This document shows positions 1-12,185 of a stretch of DNA of 64,000 nucleotides, piece after piece. How positions within the stretch are numbered: the stretch's first letter is position 1; the number at the start of each line of letters is the position of its first letter. Source of the DNA: Paragordius varius (lineage: Eukaryota; Nematomorpha); NCBI GenBank assembly GCA_964247055.1, contig OZ176056.1, positions 6,448,001-6,512,000 on the forward strand. Direction: 5' to 3'. The translations under genes and the position numbers were made by a program. Below the pieces are notes generated by a model. It had not been told where the DNA came from, made no database searches, and was given only the letters and a program-made list of their open reading frames with translations.

Positions 1-240
1 AATAAACAAATATCATATTTGAATTGAATGGTCCAATACGTTCTCCGGAAAATTGTCTCAAAGACACGATTTTTGTGGACTCCTTTTAATAAAACCCATA
101 TATTACACGGGGTGGGCCCTAACTGGGGGAATTCTAAAAAAGGGCGAAGCTATTGTCGAGGCATTCATTTATGATTATATTTTTTGATATTTGGATTTGA
201 TTGGGTGTACCGGTTTTCCGGAAACAGATCATAAAGCCAC
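1..240 (+). repeat. Satellite-like repeat R, truncated copy
   Basis: Related to 370-750 and 7145-7546. Shared landmarks are GGGGTGGGCCC, AACTGGGGG, GGCGAAGCTATTGTCG and the palindromic CCGGTTTTCCGG. This copy is the most diverged of the three and its short reading frame is interrupted. No transposase or known family is recognised. Confidence 0.7.
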
Positions 241-369
241 ATGACGGATCAGTTTTTAGTGGGTAGCTTTTTACCCAAAAGCTATCATCAAAGAAACGCT
301 CGACTAATATTTGTGCCTTTTAACTATTACGTGGAATCCTTATTGAATTATTACGGTCTCATACATTGA

Positions 370-750
370 GCGAAAAATAGATGTAAAATTTTTTTTTGTG
401 GACTTTGTGTTTTGAAAAAAATAGCATTTTACGGGGGGAGCGGGTAAAAACAGGGCCTAAATCAAAAAAGCGAGACGACTTTGTTCAGCGCAGAAAATAA
501 GTAAACAAAAGTCATATTTGAAATAGATTGGTCCAACAGGTTACCTGGAAAATTGTCTCAAATACACGATTAAGGACTTCTGTTTTCAAAAAAAAACCGT
601 TTTTCACACGGGGTGGGCCCGAACTGGGGGCATATTTCAAAAAAGGCGAAGCTATTGTCGGGGCGTTCATTAATGATTATATTTTTTCGATGTTTGGATT
701 TGAATGGGTCTACCGGTTTTCCGGAAACAGATCACAAAGCCACCACTTTT
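370..750 (+). repeat. Satellite-like repeat R, full copy with internal dimer
   Basis: Very similar (about 90 percent by eye) to 7145-7546 over its whole length. Internally the first ~170 bp (GTGGACTTTG, then a G-rich run, then CCTAAATCAAAAAAGCGAG) resembles the second ~170 bp (GGACTTCTG, GGGGTGGGCCC, TTTCAAAAAAGGCGAAG), so the unit looks like a diverged dimer. It is much more GC-rich than its surroundings. A 77-codon open frame exists in this copy and in the 7.3-kb copy, but the similarity is at DNA level and there is no independent sign of coding. Confidence 0.7.
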
Positions 751-782
751 TATTTTTATAAATATATAAATTATATTAAAAG

Positions 783-840
783 TAGCAATATAACTTTAGC
801 CTTAGGAATATTAATCGAAACTTACAAAAATGAATTATGT
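783..840 (+). CDS. Possible further exon of the GH18 gene
   Basis: A short open stretch after an AG at 781-782 reads about ITLALGILIETYKNEL and would end at a GT near 839. In chitinase-like GH18 proteins a segment of the form G(M/I)LAYYE-C lies immediately before the part encoded at 1345-1527. The join does not phase cleanly with the next exon (phase 1 at 838, or a phase-0 join that repeats Leu-Cys at 840). It is therefore only a candidate. Confidence 0.25.
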
Positions 841-879
841 GTTTCCAAGATTAAAAATATATATTTTTTAAAAATGAAA

Positions 880-1110
880 TTTTTTAAAATTAAAACCATA
901 CTGAAAAAATAAACTATACCATAAGTAATGAGTTATATTAGTTCAAAAACAAATAATTTAATTTTAGGGTGCATTTGAATTGTTCAAGAGTAATTTGAAT
1001 TGTTTAAGGGCGAATTTGAATTGTTTGAGGGCGAATGTGAATTGTCCGAGGATAAATGATTTGAAGGTAAATTTAGATTTCTAAATGGTGAATATGAATT
1101 GTAAATGGTA
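880..1110 (+). repeat. MITE family A, right-hand part
   Basis: Iterated GGGCGAATTTGAATTGTT-type units end in GTAAATGGTA, the common right terminus of family A in this window. The left arm is missing. Confidence 0.7.
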
Positions 1111-1344
1111 TTCTGCATTCAAATCTTAGTTTCTTATTGTCAATTAAGATAAAAACTGAACGCAAGTTAATTTAAAATATTTTTTTTGGTAAAAGCTTTT
1201 TTTTTCAGCAGCACAAATATTCAAAAAATTAACAACACTCTGAAATATAATTATTCTTTAATTCAAATAACTCTTCCTTTGTAAAAATGATAATTTTAAA
1301 ATATATACATTTTTATGTAATTCTTTTTTTACAAAAAACGTTAG

Positions 1345-2731
1345 CTATGTAGAGTTATGGGAAACAAATCTTTGTCATTAGATTGGCGCAATTTTTTCGA
1401 TGCGACTTCCAAGTCTTACAGTGCATACTCGATAGCTAATACCACTAGCAAACCTTTGAATGATATCGAAAATACTTACAATAATATTTGGATAACATAT
1501 GAAAATTACCAGAGTTTTGAGAAAAAGGTTTTATTTCTTTAATTAAACGTTGCTGCTTTGGGTAAAGTCCTTTAAACGAATTTTTATGCTACTCTCAAAA
1601 AAAAATTATAATAAAATAAATAAAATTTAAATGTATAATTATAGGCAAACATTTCTAATTAAACTAAAATAAATATCATTGTCACTTTGAAAAATAATAT
1701 TTAAGTCTGAGAGAATTATTTCTACTGCTTCGATTTGTCAAACACCATTGATTGATCGTTCGGTATTGTTAGGCTATAATTTACATTAAAAATTGAAATT
1801 ATACGGACAAAAGGTAAAAATAACAAATAATATATTTCAAAAGACAACCATACTTTTTAAACCTTAATTTTTTTCATATAAATTAGATAATTACAATTGT
1901 AAAATATATGATTGATTATTTTACCGATATACATATCAATTTCATACTTTGCAGTTTTCAACCATGGGGTATATTTAAAAAAATCAAGAATCAAAAAGTA
2001 TGATTGTCTTTTAGAAAAAAATATTTCTTTATATTTTTACATTTTGTCCGTATAATTTCACTTTTTACTGTACTTATTATAGATTGGATTTCATTGAATA
2101 ATATCGGTTCTTAAATAGAGTTCACCATTTTTTTATGTCGAAAATGCGCCCCTCGAAGCCAATTGTATTGGGCACCCCTATTTTAAGCCATAACGATTCA
2201 ATAGTAGATTTCATTTGTAATAACTTTATTTAATATAATGTTTTTTTAAAATAAAATGATTCCATATTTGGTGTTAAACACAAACACATCAGGCCTTTTT
2301 TTAATATTTCGAAAGCCAGACAGCTAAATATAAATAATACGCGTAAATATAAAAATTAAACCACATTTTGTAGATCTGATTTTTCAAAAGGACCGATCGT
2401 TTTAGGTTGCAAAATAAATGGTATTTAATCGCTATCCAAGTCTGATCATTAAAATCCTAACGAAAAAAATAAAGGGATTATATGTTAGCTTTTTACTACG
2501 AAATTCATTTAGGCTGAGTTAATCAGACAACAGGGGCTTGCTGGTGCCTCGGTTTGGCTTTTATCCGGCGATTATTATAACAAATCTCACGTGTCGCCAT
2601 TTGCATGCCCTCAAATAACGGGATTAGGAAACAAAACACACCTTAAAAAGTTTGATAATAATGCATCTAATTTTCCACTTTTAAACAAGTTGAAGCAAGA
2701 TATGATGATGATGGATAGACAAGCAAAATAA
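1345..2731 (+). CDS. GH18 chitinase-like protein, last two exons (5' end outside the window)
   Basis: Two phase-0 exons: 1345-1527 (61 codons, AG before, AAAAAG|GT after) and 2513-2731 (73 codons including TAA). Joined, they read IWITYENYQSFEKK followed by AELIRQQGLAGASVWLLSGD. This matches the C-terminal end of the GH18 barrel, where chitotriosidase/AMCase-like proteins have QWVGYDD-x-S-x-K then GLGGAMVWALDLDD, with a following Cys. The second exon has no Met and lies in unusually GC-rich DNA, which supports coding. The catalytic DxxDxDxE motif would lie upstream and is not in the window, so activity cannot be judged; catalytically dead chitinase-like lectins remain possible. The 985-bp intron contains a family M element. 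AATAAA lies 45 bp after the stop. Confidence 0.7.
1783..2072. mobile_element. Tc1/mariner-like MITE, family M
   Basis: Inverted ends AAATTGAAATTATACGG and CCGTATAATTTCACTTTTTACTG are followed internally by a palindromic ~250-bp body. It lies in the GH18 intron. The TA at the borders and the lack of any transposase frame suggest a non-autonomous Tc1/mariner-type element. Confidence 0.75.
2124..2184. mobile_element. hAT-like MITE fragment
   Basis: GCGCCCCTCGAAGCC then GGGCACCCCTA resembles the right end of the family H elements (gtgtccaac termini) found at 13798 and 61466. Confidence 0.4.
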
Positions 2732-2775
2732 TAAAATTAATTTTACTATTTGTATTTATAATTATACATTATTTA

Positions 2776-2781
2776 AATAAA
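2776..2781 (+). promoter_or_regulatory. Polyadenylation signal AATAAA (GH18 gene)
   Basis: First AATAAA after the stop codon at 2731, 45 bp downstream. Placement is typical, but AATAAA is common by chance in such AT-rich DNA. Confidence 0.45.
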
Positions 2782-3153
2782 TGTTGTGATTCTGCACTTT
2801 AAAAAGCAAGCTTATCAAGTGTTTCGAAATTTGAGAGACTCTAATGAAACAAAAACTGGTTTGTTAGGCTGTTCAACCAGTAAATTAGGTGCAACCCAAT
2901 CCTTAAACCTAAGAATATGGTATAAAACTAAAAATTTTCAAAAAATAAAATTATTAATTAAAAACAAACTCACTAGCAAATAGGATAAATTATTATTGTA
3001 GCGGAAAATTTTTATACTCGTATGTGTATAGTTTCCCAAAAAATACATAACTCATTGTGGACGCGTGAACTTTTTCAGATAATATTTATTTTTTGATGAA
3101 AATTTTAATAATTAATCAATAAAATTTAAAATATTTAAATAAATAAATAAATA

Positions 3154-3235
3154 TACCATTTACAATTCAAATTCACACTCCAAAATTCTTCACCCTTAAA
3201 CAATTCACACCCTAAAAATAAATTATGTGTTTTCA
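3154..3235. repeat. MITE family A, left-arm fragment
   Basis: Starts TACCATTTACAATTCAAATT and continues with degenerate CACCCTTAAACAATTC units and TAAATTATGTGTTTTC, the standard order of the left arm. The right arm is absent. Confidence 0.65.
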
Positions 3236-3469
3236 TTAAATTATTTTAAAATAATTCATATATTTATTTTTTAAATTGTATTGAAACGTTCTTCATACTG
3301 AGGATGAAGGAAACCATTTAAAACGCTGAAAATATTATAACATTTTTCAATAATCCCTACACATCTTTATTCACTCTGAGTTTTGATTAAAATATTCGTT
3401 TCATCTCCAAATATATGTTAACATGTTTTTCTTTAGCAAAATTTCACCAGATATGATAGTAAGGGAACA

Positions 3470-3700
3470 ATTTAATTAGCATTCTGAGGCTTTGGATATG
3501 TTCAGAAAGGTGACAAAGAGATAACCGTTTTTATTTGCCTCAAAATAGTATGAACTCCGCACAAAACTTTGCTAATGAATATTGAGTATATATAAAAATA
3601 TATCATATATTTTTTTCATCGCCTGGTATTTTTGGGCCTATTTAGAGAGCCCCATTTTAGGAGATTGAAATAACGTGGAACTTTTGGAGCCCACATCTAT
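3470..3700 (-). other. Possible minus-strand coding patch
   Basis: On the minus strand an ATG (3698) after TATAG opens MWAPKVPRYFNLLKWG for 26 codons. After a good acceptor near 3575 a second stretch is open for 32 codons (includes SSYYFEANKNGYLF). No GT donor joins the two and no homology is recognised. GC content is above background. It may be a gene remnant or chance. Confidence 0.15.
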
Positions 3701-4447
3701 AACTTAATTGAAATATTGTTTTCCTTTCCAAATGTAGTTTACTGTATATTTGATTATATATTTATATTGAAGCATTTGCTTTAACTTAAAATAAAATTTT
3801 GCCATTTTTTAAAATAGCGCAATTACTACAAAACTGATAATAACTTTTCGAAATTAGTTGTAAGTGCTAAATAATAATCTTGACACATGTTCCTAGCAGA
3901 ATATATATATATATATATTACAGGGTATTTTATATACACCCTGATTTTGGCAGTGGTATAAAACAACAAAGATCAATATTATATTTTCAAAAAAATAAAT
4001 GTTATTGATATGCTAACTATCACTTATATAGTAAAAGAAATAATTTTTTTATTATTATATTATGTGACTATCAATGAGTTACAGAAAACAATTTACGACA
4101 TCAGCCGATAAAATTTGTGTCCGACTTTGTTTAAAAATTATATTAAACATTTTTTGCCATAATTATATTTGTAATAATCAAATAATATAATTTTTTAATA
4201 CTATTATAAAAATATTTGGGATTATGATGGGACCACCTATGCGTTAGATACAATAATAAATAATAAATATAAGGGGATAATTTTATCTAAAATCAAATAT
4301 ATAAATTTATTTGGTATAAACGATACCATATTATCAAAAATTTATTTTTTAGAAACTCTATGAAAATTTCATAATTTTATAATATTTTTTAAAAAATAAC
4401 CCATATTATTTGGGAACACTCATACAAAAATATTTTTACCGGCAAAT

Positions 4448-5268
4448 ATGAACCGTTCGAGTCGCGATAAAAAAGCAGCCCGGCTCTCAGCTCTTGAGGA
4501 ATTGAAACGATGTAAAAATGAAGGAAAAATTTACAAAGGACAGGTTTTTAATTCAATTATAATTTCTAGATCAATAATGTCGAAAATGTTTATGAATACG
4601 TTGATGAAAAGGAATACAGCAATATTGTGCGATCACGACAGGAAGAAAATTTTGTAGAGGACGATGGTGAGAAATAATCCTTTTAAAATCTGATACATAT
4701 GTTATAAATTTTTTATATTTTTGCAGGAACTGGTGAATATAGAGATGATGGACGCGAAATATTTGAAATGGAATATGAAGAAAATGATGGTTTGGTATAA
4801 TACATATAATACATTTTAACTTTTTTTATTAGGTTATGAAGGAACGATGTACGAAGCGGCAAACGATAAATCTGCTCAATCAGCGTCCGCAAGCAAAAAA
4901 TATGGCGCAAACATCAAAGAAATGTTTATGAATTCAGCAGCGGCATCTCACAAACGTCTTAAAACTGACGCTCAAGTATTAACATTTTTATAATTTTAAT
5001 TTATTTTCAACAAATGTATTCTTATTTTTTTTTACAAAGAAACAAATTCCATCTTTACAACTTGATCAAGATGATCTCTTAAATGATATTATGGGACAAC
5101 TAAATAATAATATTAATAATACCAATAAGGATGTTCCGAAATTATCAGAAAATAAAAGTTGTTCTACTATTGCAAATTCTTACAAATTGCATAATATGGA
5201 TGATTTAAATGACAATTTAAACAATTTATATTCGGATACGGAGGAAGGATTTGACACTCTTGATAACG
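4448..5268 (+). CDS. POLA1: POLA1 exons 1-5, N-terminal region
   Basis: Exons 4448-4543, 4570-4666, 4727-4789, 4833-4975 and 5040-5268. Introns here are tiny: 26, 60, 43 and 64 nt. The joined sequence gives [19 protein letters not shown] and [11 protein letters not shown], matching human VYEEVDEEQYSKLVQARQ and YVEDGREIFDD, and then [10 protein letters not shown], matching NIKSMFIACA. The 26-nt intron (4544-4569) is not a multiple of three, so the alignment across it requires its removal. Confidence 0.92.
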
Positions 5269-8200
5269 GTTAGTTAGCCAGTTTTATTTTCATTTATTAA
5301 GGGAAAATATGTTTGAAATTTTTAATTTATTTAATTTATACCCGTATAATGAGATAACATTGGAATTTCAGTTTTTTTAAAATTATCATTTAGCGTAAAT
5401 ATTATAATATTTGATACATAGAGATGTTAATTATACTTTACTTGGAACAATTGAATTGGAATTTCGAAAGGTTAATTATGTTTTACATTTAATCAATAAT
5501 TTATCAGTCTGATATTTCTATCATATCATAAGAATTGTATATAATAGAAAAAAAGGACACGCTTTTTTTGTCATCTTTATAATTTTTCATTACACATTAT
5601 ACACTTATTTATCCTCAGTGGGTAGTTATATTGCATTTTTGTGTTTAAAAAATTGTTAAAACCTAAGATTAGCATAACAATCGTTATATATCCCATATAT
5701 ATTTATTAATAAGACATTTCTAATCTTTATAAGAATCTAATCAACAAAAGACTCAATTTTATAAATTTACTAGTACAATTACTATTCTTTTGACTTAGGG
5801 GTTGTTTGAACGAAATTTATAAAGAAAATGTAACCATTTAATGCTTTAGTAAAAGTTTAATCATTATTTATTCGTACATATTTATTTAATTTATTTAATA
5901 TGACGACATTTCTAATCTGATCACATATGAATAAAGGAAAGATAAAATTTTATATTCTTATAAAATACGAGATTTCTTGCTGACTAATGATTAGTTTGAC
6001 TCACGGGTGGACCTAAATGCATTTTTATTGGTTCACAAGCTTTGGCATTTGCTATACAGGTCCTAGGCAAATCCCAAACCATATGTAAATATTTCCAGAA
6101 GCGACATTCAGGATTAATTAACACGGAAAACGGTATAAGGAAAACGTACCAATCCACAATCAAATAGCATAGGGGCCATGCTAATAAAAAAGCATTAACA
6201 AAAAAATATATTTTGACATTTATAACTATTTTTTTAAAGTCATATTGCATAATGGGGTGTGTAAAAATATTTTGAAACACTGATGAAAAGCATTGTACAT
6301 TTGTGGAATATTTCGATAATAATTTGGTTCAAACACTAAAGGTAGCTTTTAGTAGCCAAATTTATGAATCCAAATCCATTATTTACCCAAGGATCAATCA
6401 TTTTTTTAAATGTTTGCCATTTTAATATATAAAATACTACCTGTTCTTGATCATTGTATATATTATAATCATACAGTATGCATTTTAATGGTTGCTTATT
6501 TCACACTATAATAGGGCAATTTGCAACAGAGTAATGATGGAAAAAACTACAAAATGTTGAATAAACAATTTATTTAGTTTCTTTTTCCTATACACTACTG
6601 AGTTGCGGATTATCCAACTATACTGTGAAATAAGCAACCATTAAAATGCATATTGTAAATAGCCTATTCTCACTAAATTATTTATTCATATATTTGTATC
6701 TGTCGAATTGGTCTCCTATTTATATTAGATTTTTTAGTAAAAAGCTTGGAAAAATGTTGCGTTGCTTGAACAAGTGTTGTTTTTGATGAAAATGGTATAC
6801 TTTTTAAAATAACTAATAATTTAGACGCGAGAGGGGGCATTACTTCCAAAAAAAAGTTTGGGGGTTAAATATCTATCTATCTATGGATGTTACAATATTA
6901 TCATAATTTTAATATAAAAAAATTATAGCAAAATTTGGTTCAAATTTTAACTTTTTATATAACTAGCGTAAATCTCGTGCTGCTACGCAGCCGGAGGAAG
7001 TCCTTTGGATTTCTGGGGGGGGGGGGGGGGCTATTTGAAATAAGGGACTATAAAATGATCCACATATGTGGATTATTTCGAAACATTATTTAATAGATAT
7101 GTATAGGAATTTTAAAACGGATCATTCATAATATATTGTTTAATTGGGAGAAAAATAGATTTAAAAAATTTTTTTTTGTAGATTTTGTATTTTGAAAAAA
7201 AAATGGAATTTACGGGGGTAGCGGGTAAAAAGAGGGCCTAAATCAAAAAAGTGAGTCGACTATGTTCGGCGCAATCGAAAATAAAAACAAAAATCATATT
7301 AGAAATTGAATGGTCCAACACGTTTCCAAAAAATTGTTGAAAGACACGATTTTTGTGGACTTCTGTTTTCTAAAAAAACCCGTTTTTCACATGGGGTGGG
7401 CCCGAACTGGGGGCCTAATTCAAACAAAGGGTGAAGCTATTGTCGGGGCATTCATTAATGATTATATTTTTTCGAAGTTTGGATTTGAATGGGTCTATCG
7501 GTTTTCCGGTACCAGATCACAAAGCCAGCATTTTCCATTTTTATAAATATATAGATTAATCATATTATATTTGTTAAATCGTTTTTTATTTCCTTTCCTT
7601 GTCGCAATTTATAAAAAAACGTGACATAATTAAGACTAAATTGGGCGAAATTTTAAATTGTAAGGATTATAGATTCAACATCAATCATTTTTATTAGCAT
7701 AATTTGTAAATGTCTAAAATTAGGCTTGAATCCTTTTCCATATAGCAATAAAATCTTTGACAGTTTTTTTACAATACAGGTTACAATTAATATTTATTAT
7801 ATTAAATTTATAGAATTTAACTCTATACCCATATAACCTTAGCTTTTGCGATAATTTTTAAAGACGTTATTAACCCCCCCTCCCCTTAAAAATGCTTTCT
7901 GTGAATTTTTAATTTAATTTTAGTTGGGTATAGTAAACTATAAAATTTTCTTATTTAACATGATTAGAGGCAGTGATGTCCAACTAAAATGGCTTCCTGT
8001 GTCACATTTTTAACTAAAAAAATTTCACAGTCGCATTGAAATATATATGGGTAATAATATTTGTTAGACTTTTTAAGATAACATAACATAAGGCTATAAA
8101 AAGGAAACACAATATAAGATTATTGCCAATTACATATAAACTTATCCTGAAAGTTTGTGTGTAAGTAACCCGAGCATTTTTTTGAAAATTATGGATAGCC

Positions 8201-11200
8201 AAATGGTAATTCTTATAATATAATTACAAAGTATTTACCGACAAATATTAATATCAGAATCCAAACAGCGGCCCAGAATATTTTGTGTGGTGTTGAATCC
8301 GTACTACTCACCATATCTTTCTTTCTTTCTTGCTTTTTTTTCCCCAAAATATATTTAATGATAATTCCTAAGGATTGAAGTTTTTTTAAAATAATTCAAT
8401 TAGCGCGTGTACATTGATAATAATAATAATCATTATGATGAATAAATTAACCAAAAAATTTAAACAATCAATCTTTTAATATTTTTGAAAAACAAATATA
8501 AATAGGCTAGCTACGTAACTATAAATATATTATAAAATTTTAGCGATATATTTTAAATTACCTCAGTTCCAACGTTTTTTTTAAAAAATTTAACTTCAAG
8601 GATAGGAATCTAATTTTTAACTCAGCAACGGTATAGGAAAGAGTTTTGTTATTATGTTACCGTTTATTAAAACGAAAAATTTTAATTCGAAATATAAAAA
8701 AAATTAGCATTTGATATATCCATAAAATCTTCCTTATTTAATTGTACTTTATAATGATTAGTATGAATCATTTGATTTAGGGGGGGGGGGGGTGTCTTAT
8801 TTGAAAAAAGCTGATTATTACATAAAGGGGGTCTAAAGTAGGGGGCAGGCCACTTTTTTTACTCGAAAACTCTGATGAGACATCATCGATGGACATTAAT
8901 ATATTTTTTTGAAATCTCCAACATTAGACTGTAAAAATACAAACACAATATCTACTTTATTTTAAATTTTTGTTAGTGATATTCATTGCCAATAAGTAAA
9001 AAGATTATTTTAGGGTTTAGAAATATTTAGGGCCGTATGTTACCACCCCTGGTCTTATCTATATATTTATATTATACTATTATGATGAGTTTTTTTCCAA
9101 TTATAAGTTTATTTAGATATGTGGTTTTAATGATCAATTTTTCAAAAATCCTGAAAAAGCGAGATACCAATATATATAGTGAAAATTGGAATTATACGGA
9201 CAAAACGTAAAAATATAAAAACAAATATTGTTATCTAAAAGACAACCACCATACTTTTTAAATCATAATATTTATTTAATTAATTACTTGGTAACATTAT
9301 CAATTTCAGATGATTTTAAAGTGTTAAGAAAATATTTTATATAAACAAAATTAAGGTTAAAAAAGTATGGAGGTCCTTTGAATAAAAATATATGTCTATA
9401 TATTTTTTAGTTTTGTCCGTATAATTTTAATTTTTACTGTATTTACTTTAGAATCAATTGAACACAATTTAATACCGTAAAAAACTATAATCAATTACAT
9501 ATTTTAAATCGAAATATTAATTGAGGTACATTGAATAGTTGCTAATATATACTCTTAGTGTTTTATAAAACTATTTTATTTAGACATCATAGATGTGTAA
9601 AGAGAAGTTTTTTTTAGTAATTTTTTAGCTAAAAATAAAATTTGCCTGGTTTTGCTTATAGTATAAAAGTCTCACTAGTTGCAAAAATTTTTTTTATATA
9701 ACGTGCAATTATAATCTAAAAAATATGTCAATGACTAATTACCGTAACAATTGAAATTATACGGACAAAACTTAAAAATATAAAGGCAAAAAAATTTTTT
9801 CTTAAAGACAATCCAACTGTTTATATCTTCATTTTTTTATATAAATCATTGTTAAAAATTGCAAAGTATGAAATATAGATGAAAAAGTGTGGTTTTCTTT
9901 TAGAAAAAAAAAGATTTGTCTTTATTTTTTTACATTTTGTCCATATAAACAGCGGAATTTTCAAAATTGTCTAAAAATCTTGATTATGGTGATGTTTTAA
10001 TTTTGGTTTTTAATACTAAATAATTTTATTTTTTTGCCACTTTTATTTCGTACTTTTAGAATGTATGGATGAAAAACGACCCAATGATCATAAATCCTTT
10101 ATCGCTTGCAATATGGTGAATGAAAATTCTATGGGTGCTTTATTCAATGAGGATTCTGAAGACATGGTCCTAGGTTTAAATGAGAATAAAGATGCATGGA
10201 ATGAAAATTGTTCCAATAAAAATTCTAAAAGCACAAACGTCAATACACCAAACCAATCGCAAAATGAGGATAATCTATCAAAGTTTGTATATATTTTAAA
10301 TTTTGTTGACTGTTTGATTTTTCTAAATATATACCATTTACGATTCAAAATTACCCATGAACAATTCAAATTCACCCTAAAATAAATTATGTCTTTTCGG
10401 ACTAATTCAAACTCATCATTAATATAGAATGTATCTTTATGGCCAAGTTTAGTATTTTTTCAGTATTGTTTTTAATTTTAAACAAAATTTCATTGTAAAA
10501 ATATAAAAAAATAGGTAATTTTTAATTTAAAAAACACATAATTTATTTTAGGGTAAATTTGAATTGATGAATTTGAAGTGTAAATGGTTATGATAATTTT
10601 TCAAAATAAAAATATTTTTATTAAAATTACAACATTTTTGCTACTTTACCTCGAAAAATTAAACTTAACTTTTAAAATTTTAAAATAAGAAAAACGGTTA
10701 ACTTACTAATTATACATGAGAAAATAGTTATAACTGTTTGAAACCACCTTGTCTGTTCTAAAAATGTCCTCATTTTAGTATTCCTTTTTTTATTTTGAAG
10801 CCGTTTGAAAAAAAGCTACCGATTAAAAGCCTAAAATTTATATTTTCATCATCGCATTTTTTACTATAGACTAATTTCGTTTTTCATTTTTATTCATTAT
10901 ATTTTAGCCATAAAGTTGGGCAAAATGCAAACACTAAAAACACCAATAAAAATATTAATGGTTACACAATGTCACACTTACCTGACAATAAACGCAAATT
11001 CCTTAATCAAATAAATGTGTCCAATGTTGAAAAACCGCAAACTATTGACAATAATTTTACGGATTCGAATCAATCGTTAAGCTACAAATTTACAGTTAAA
11101 ACTGAAACTAAATCATTGTTGTCGAAGGACATGACTCAAAATAGTAGTGTTGAGGCATATTTCCTATTTTATTGGTTAGATGCGTTCGAAGATCCTGTAC

Positions 11201-11244
11201 ATAAACCAGGTTTATTTTATTAATTAATATTCGTTTTCAATAAC

Positions 11245-11275
<31 letters not shown>

Positions 11276-11797
11276 TATAATTCTACGGATTTATATTTAT
11301 AAAAAAAGTATATACCATTTACCGTTCAAATTAACCCTAAAAATAAATTATGTGTTTTCGAACTTATATACTCTTTATTAATATCAAATGTATTTTTATG
11401 TATTTATTATTTTTTCATTACTATTTTAATTTAAAACAAAATTTTATTTATAAAAAACATATGTTAGTTAATTTTAAAATCTAGAAGAACATATAATTTA
11501 TTTGAGGGTGATTTTAATTGAAGGGTGAATTTGAATTGAAGGGTGAATTTGAATTGTAAATGGTGTTTTTTATTCTTTTTTTCAGTATTTTTGGTTCATT
11601 ATCAAAGGCTTACACTACTTGCCAGTTTGTGGGGGCGTACTTAAAACTTTAAACGATTTAATTTTTTAAAGCAACTGATAATCATATTTAAATTCATAAA
11701 ATTTAATATAATTACCATGAGCTTATTGGTTTAATAGACACGTTTTTATTTTTAAAATAAGCCCGAAGGGGTGTATTTTAATTTTTTGATTATCACG

Positions 11798-11844
<47 letters not shown>

Positions 11845-12132
11845 ATTTAGGTACAATATATTTATTTGGTAAAAGTTATGTTGAGAAATGCAAAGAATAC
11901 GTAAGTACTTGTGTTGTGCTTAAAGATGTTCCAAAAACTGTCTATCTCCTACCCGCTAATGATAAGGTGTGTTTATGATTGATTAAATTTTGAAACAACA
12001 TAAAATTGTAAATCATAGTTTGTTTTTTTCTGATTCAAGAAAAAATACACGTAAAAATTTTGTGTTTTTTATAATATTTCCCTATATTTATGCTATTATG
12101 GCTAACTTTGACAACCTATTTTAAATTTAACT

Positions 12133-12185
<53 letters not shown>

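Larger units (their letters stand above)
2732..4447. other. Intergenic, GH18 to POLA1
   Basis: Holds the GH18 polyadenylation signal, a left-arm fragment of MITE family A (3154-3235), a short TA run near 3901 and otherwise AT-rich sequence. It should contain the POLA1 promoter, but no motif stands out. A minus-strand stretch at 3470-3700 is more open and GC-richer than its surroundings and is listed separately. Confidence 0.5.

Noticed and set aside
528-761. 77-codon frame shared by two copies of repeat R
   Set aside because: Similarity is equally strong outside the frame and in non-coding parts, and the third copy is interrupted. No codon-level conservation visible.
2786-2983. 65-codon frame just after the GH18 gene
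   Set aside because: It starts beyond the polyadenylation signal and lacks splice sites or recognisable homology. Probably chance, although base composition is slightly raised.
10088-10375. Minus-strand 95-codon frame opposite POLA1 exon 6
   Set aside because: Shadow of the Asn/Glu-rich exon; the + strand frame fits splice phases on both sides.
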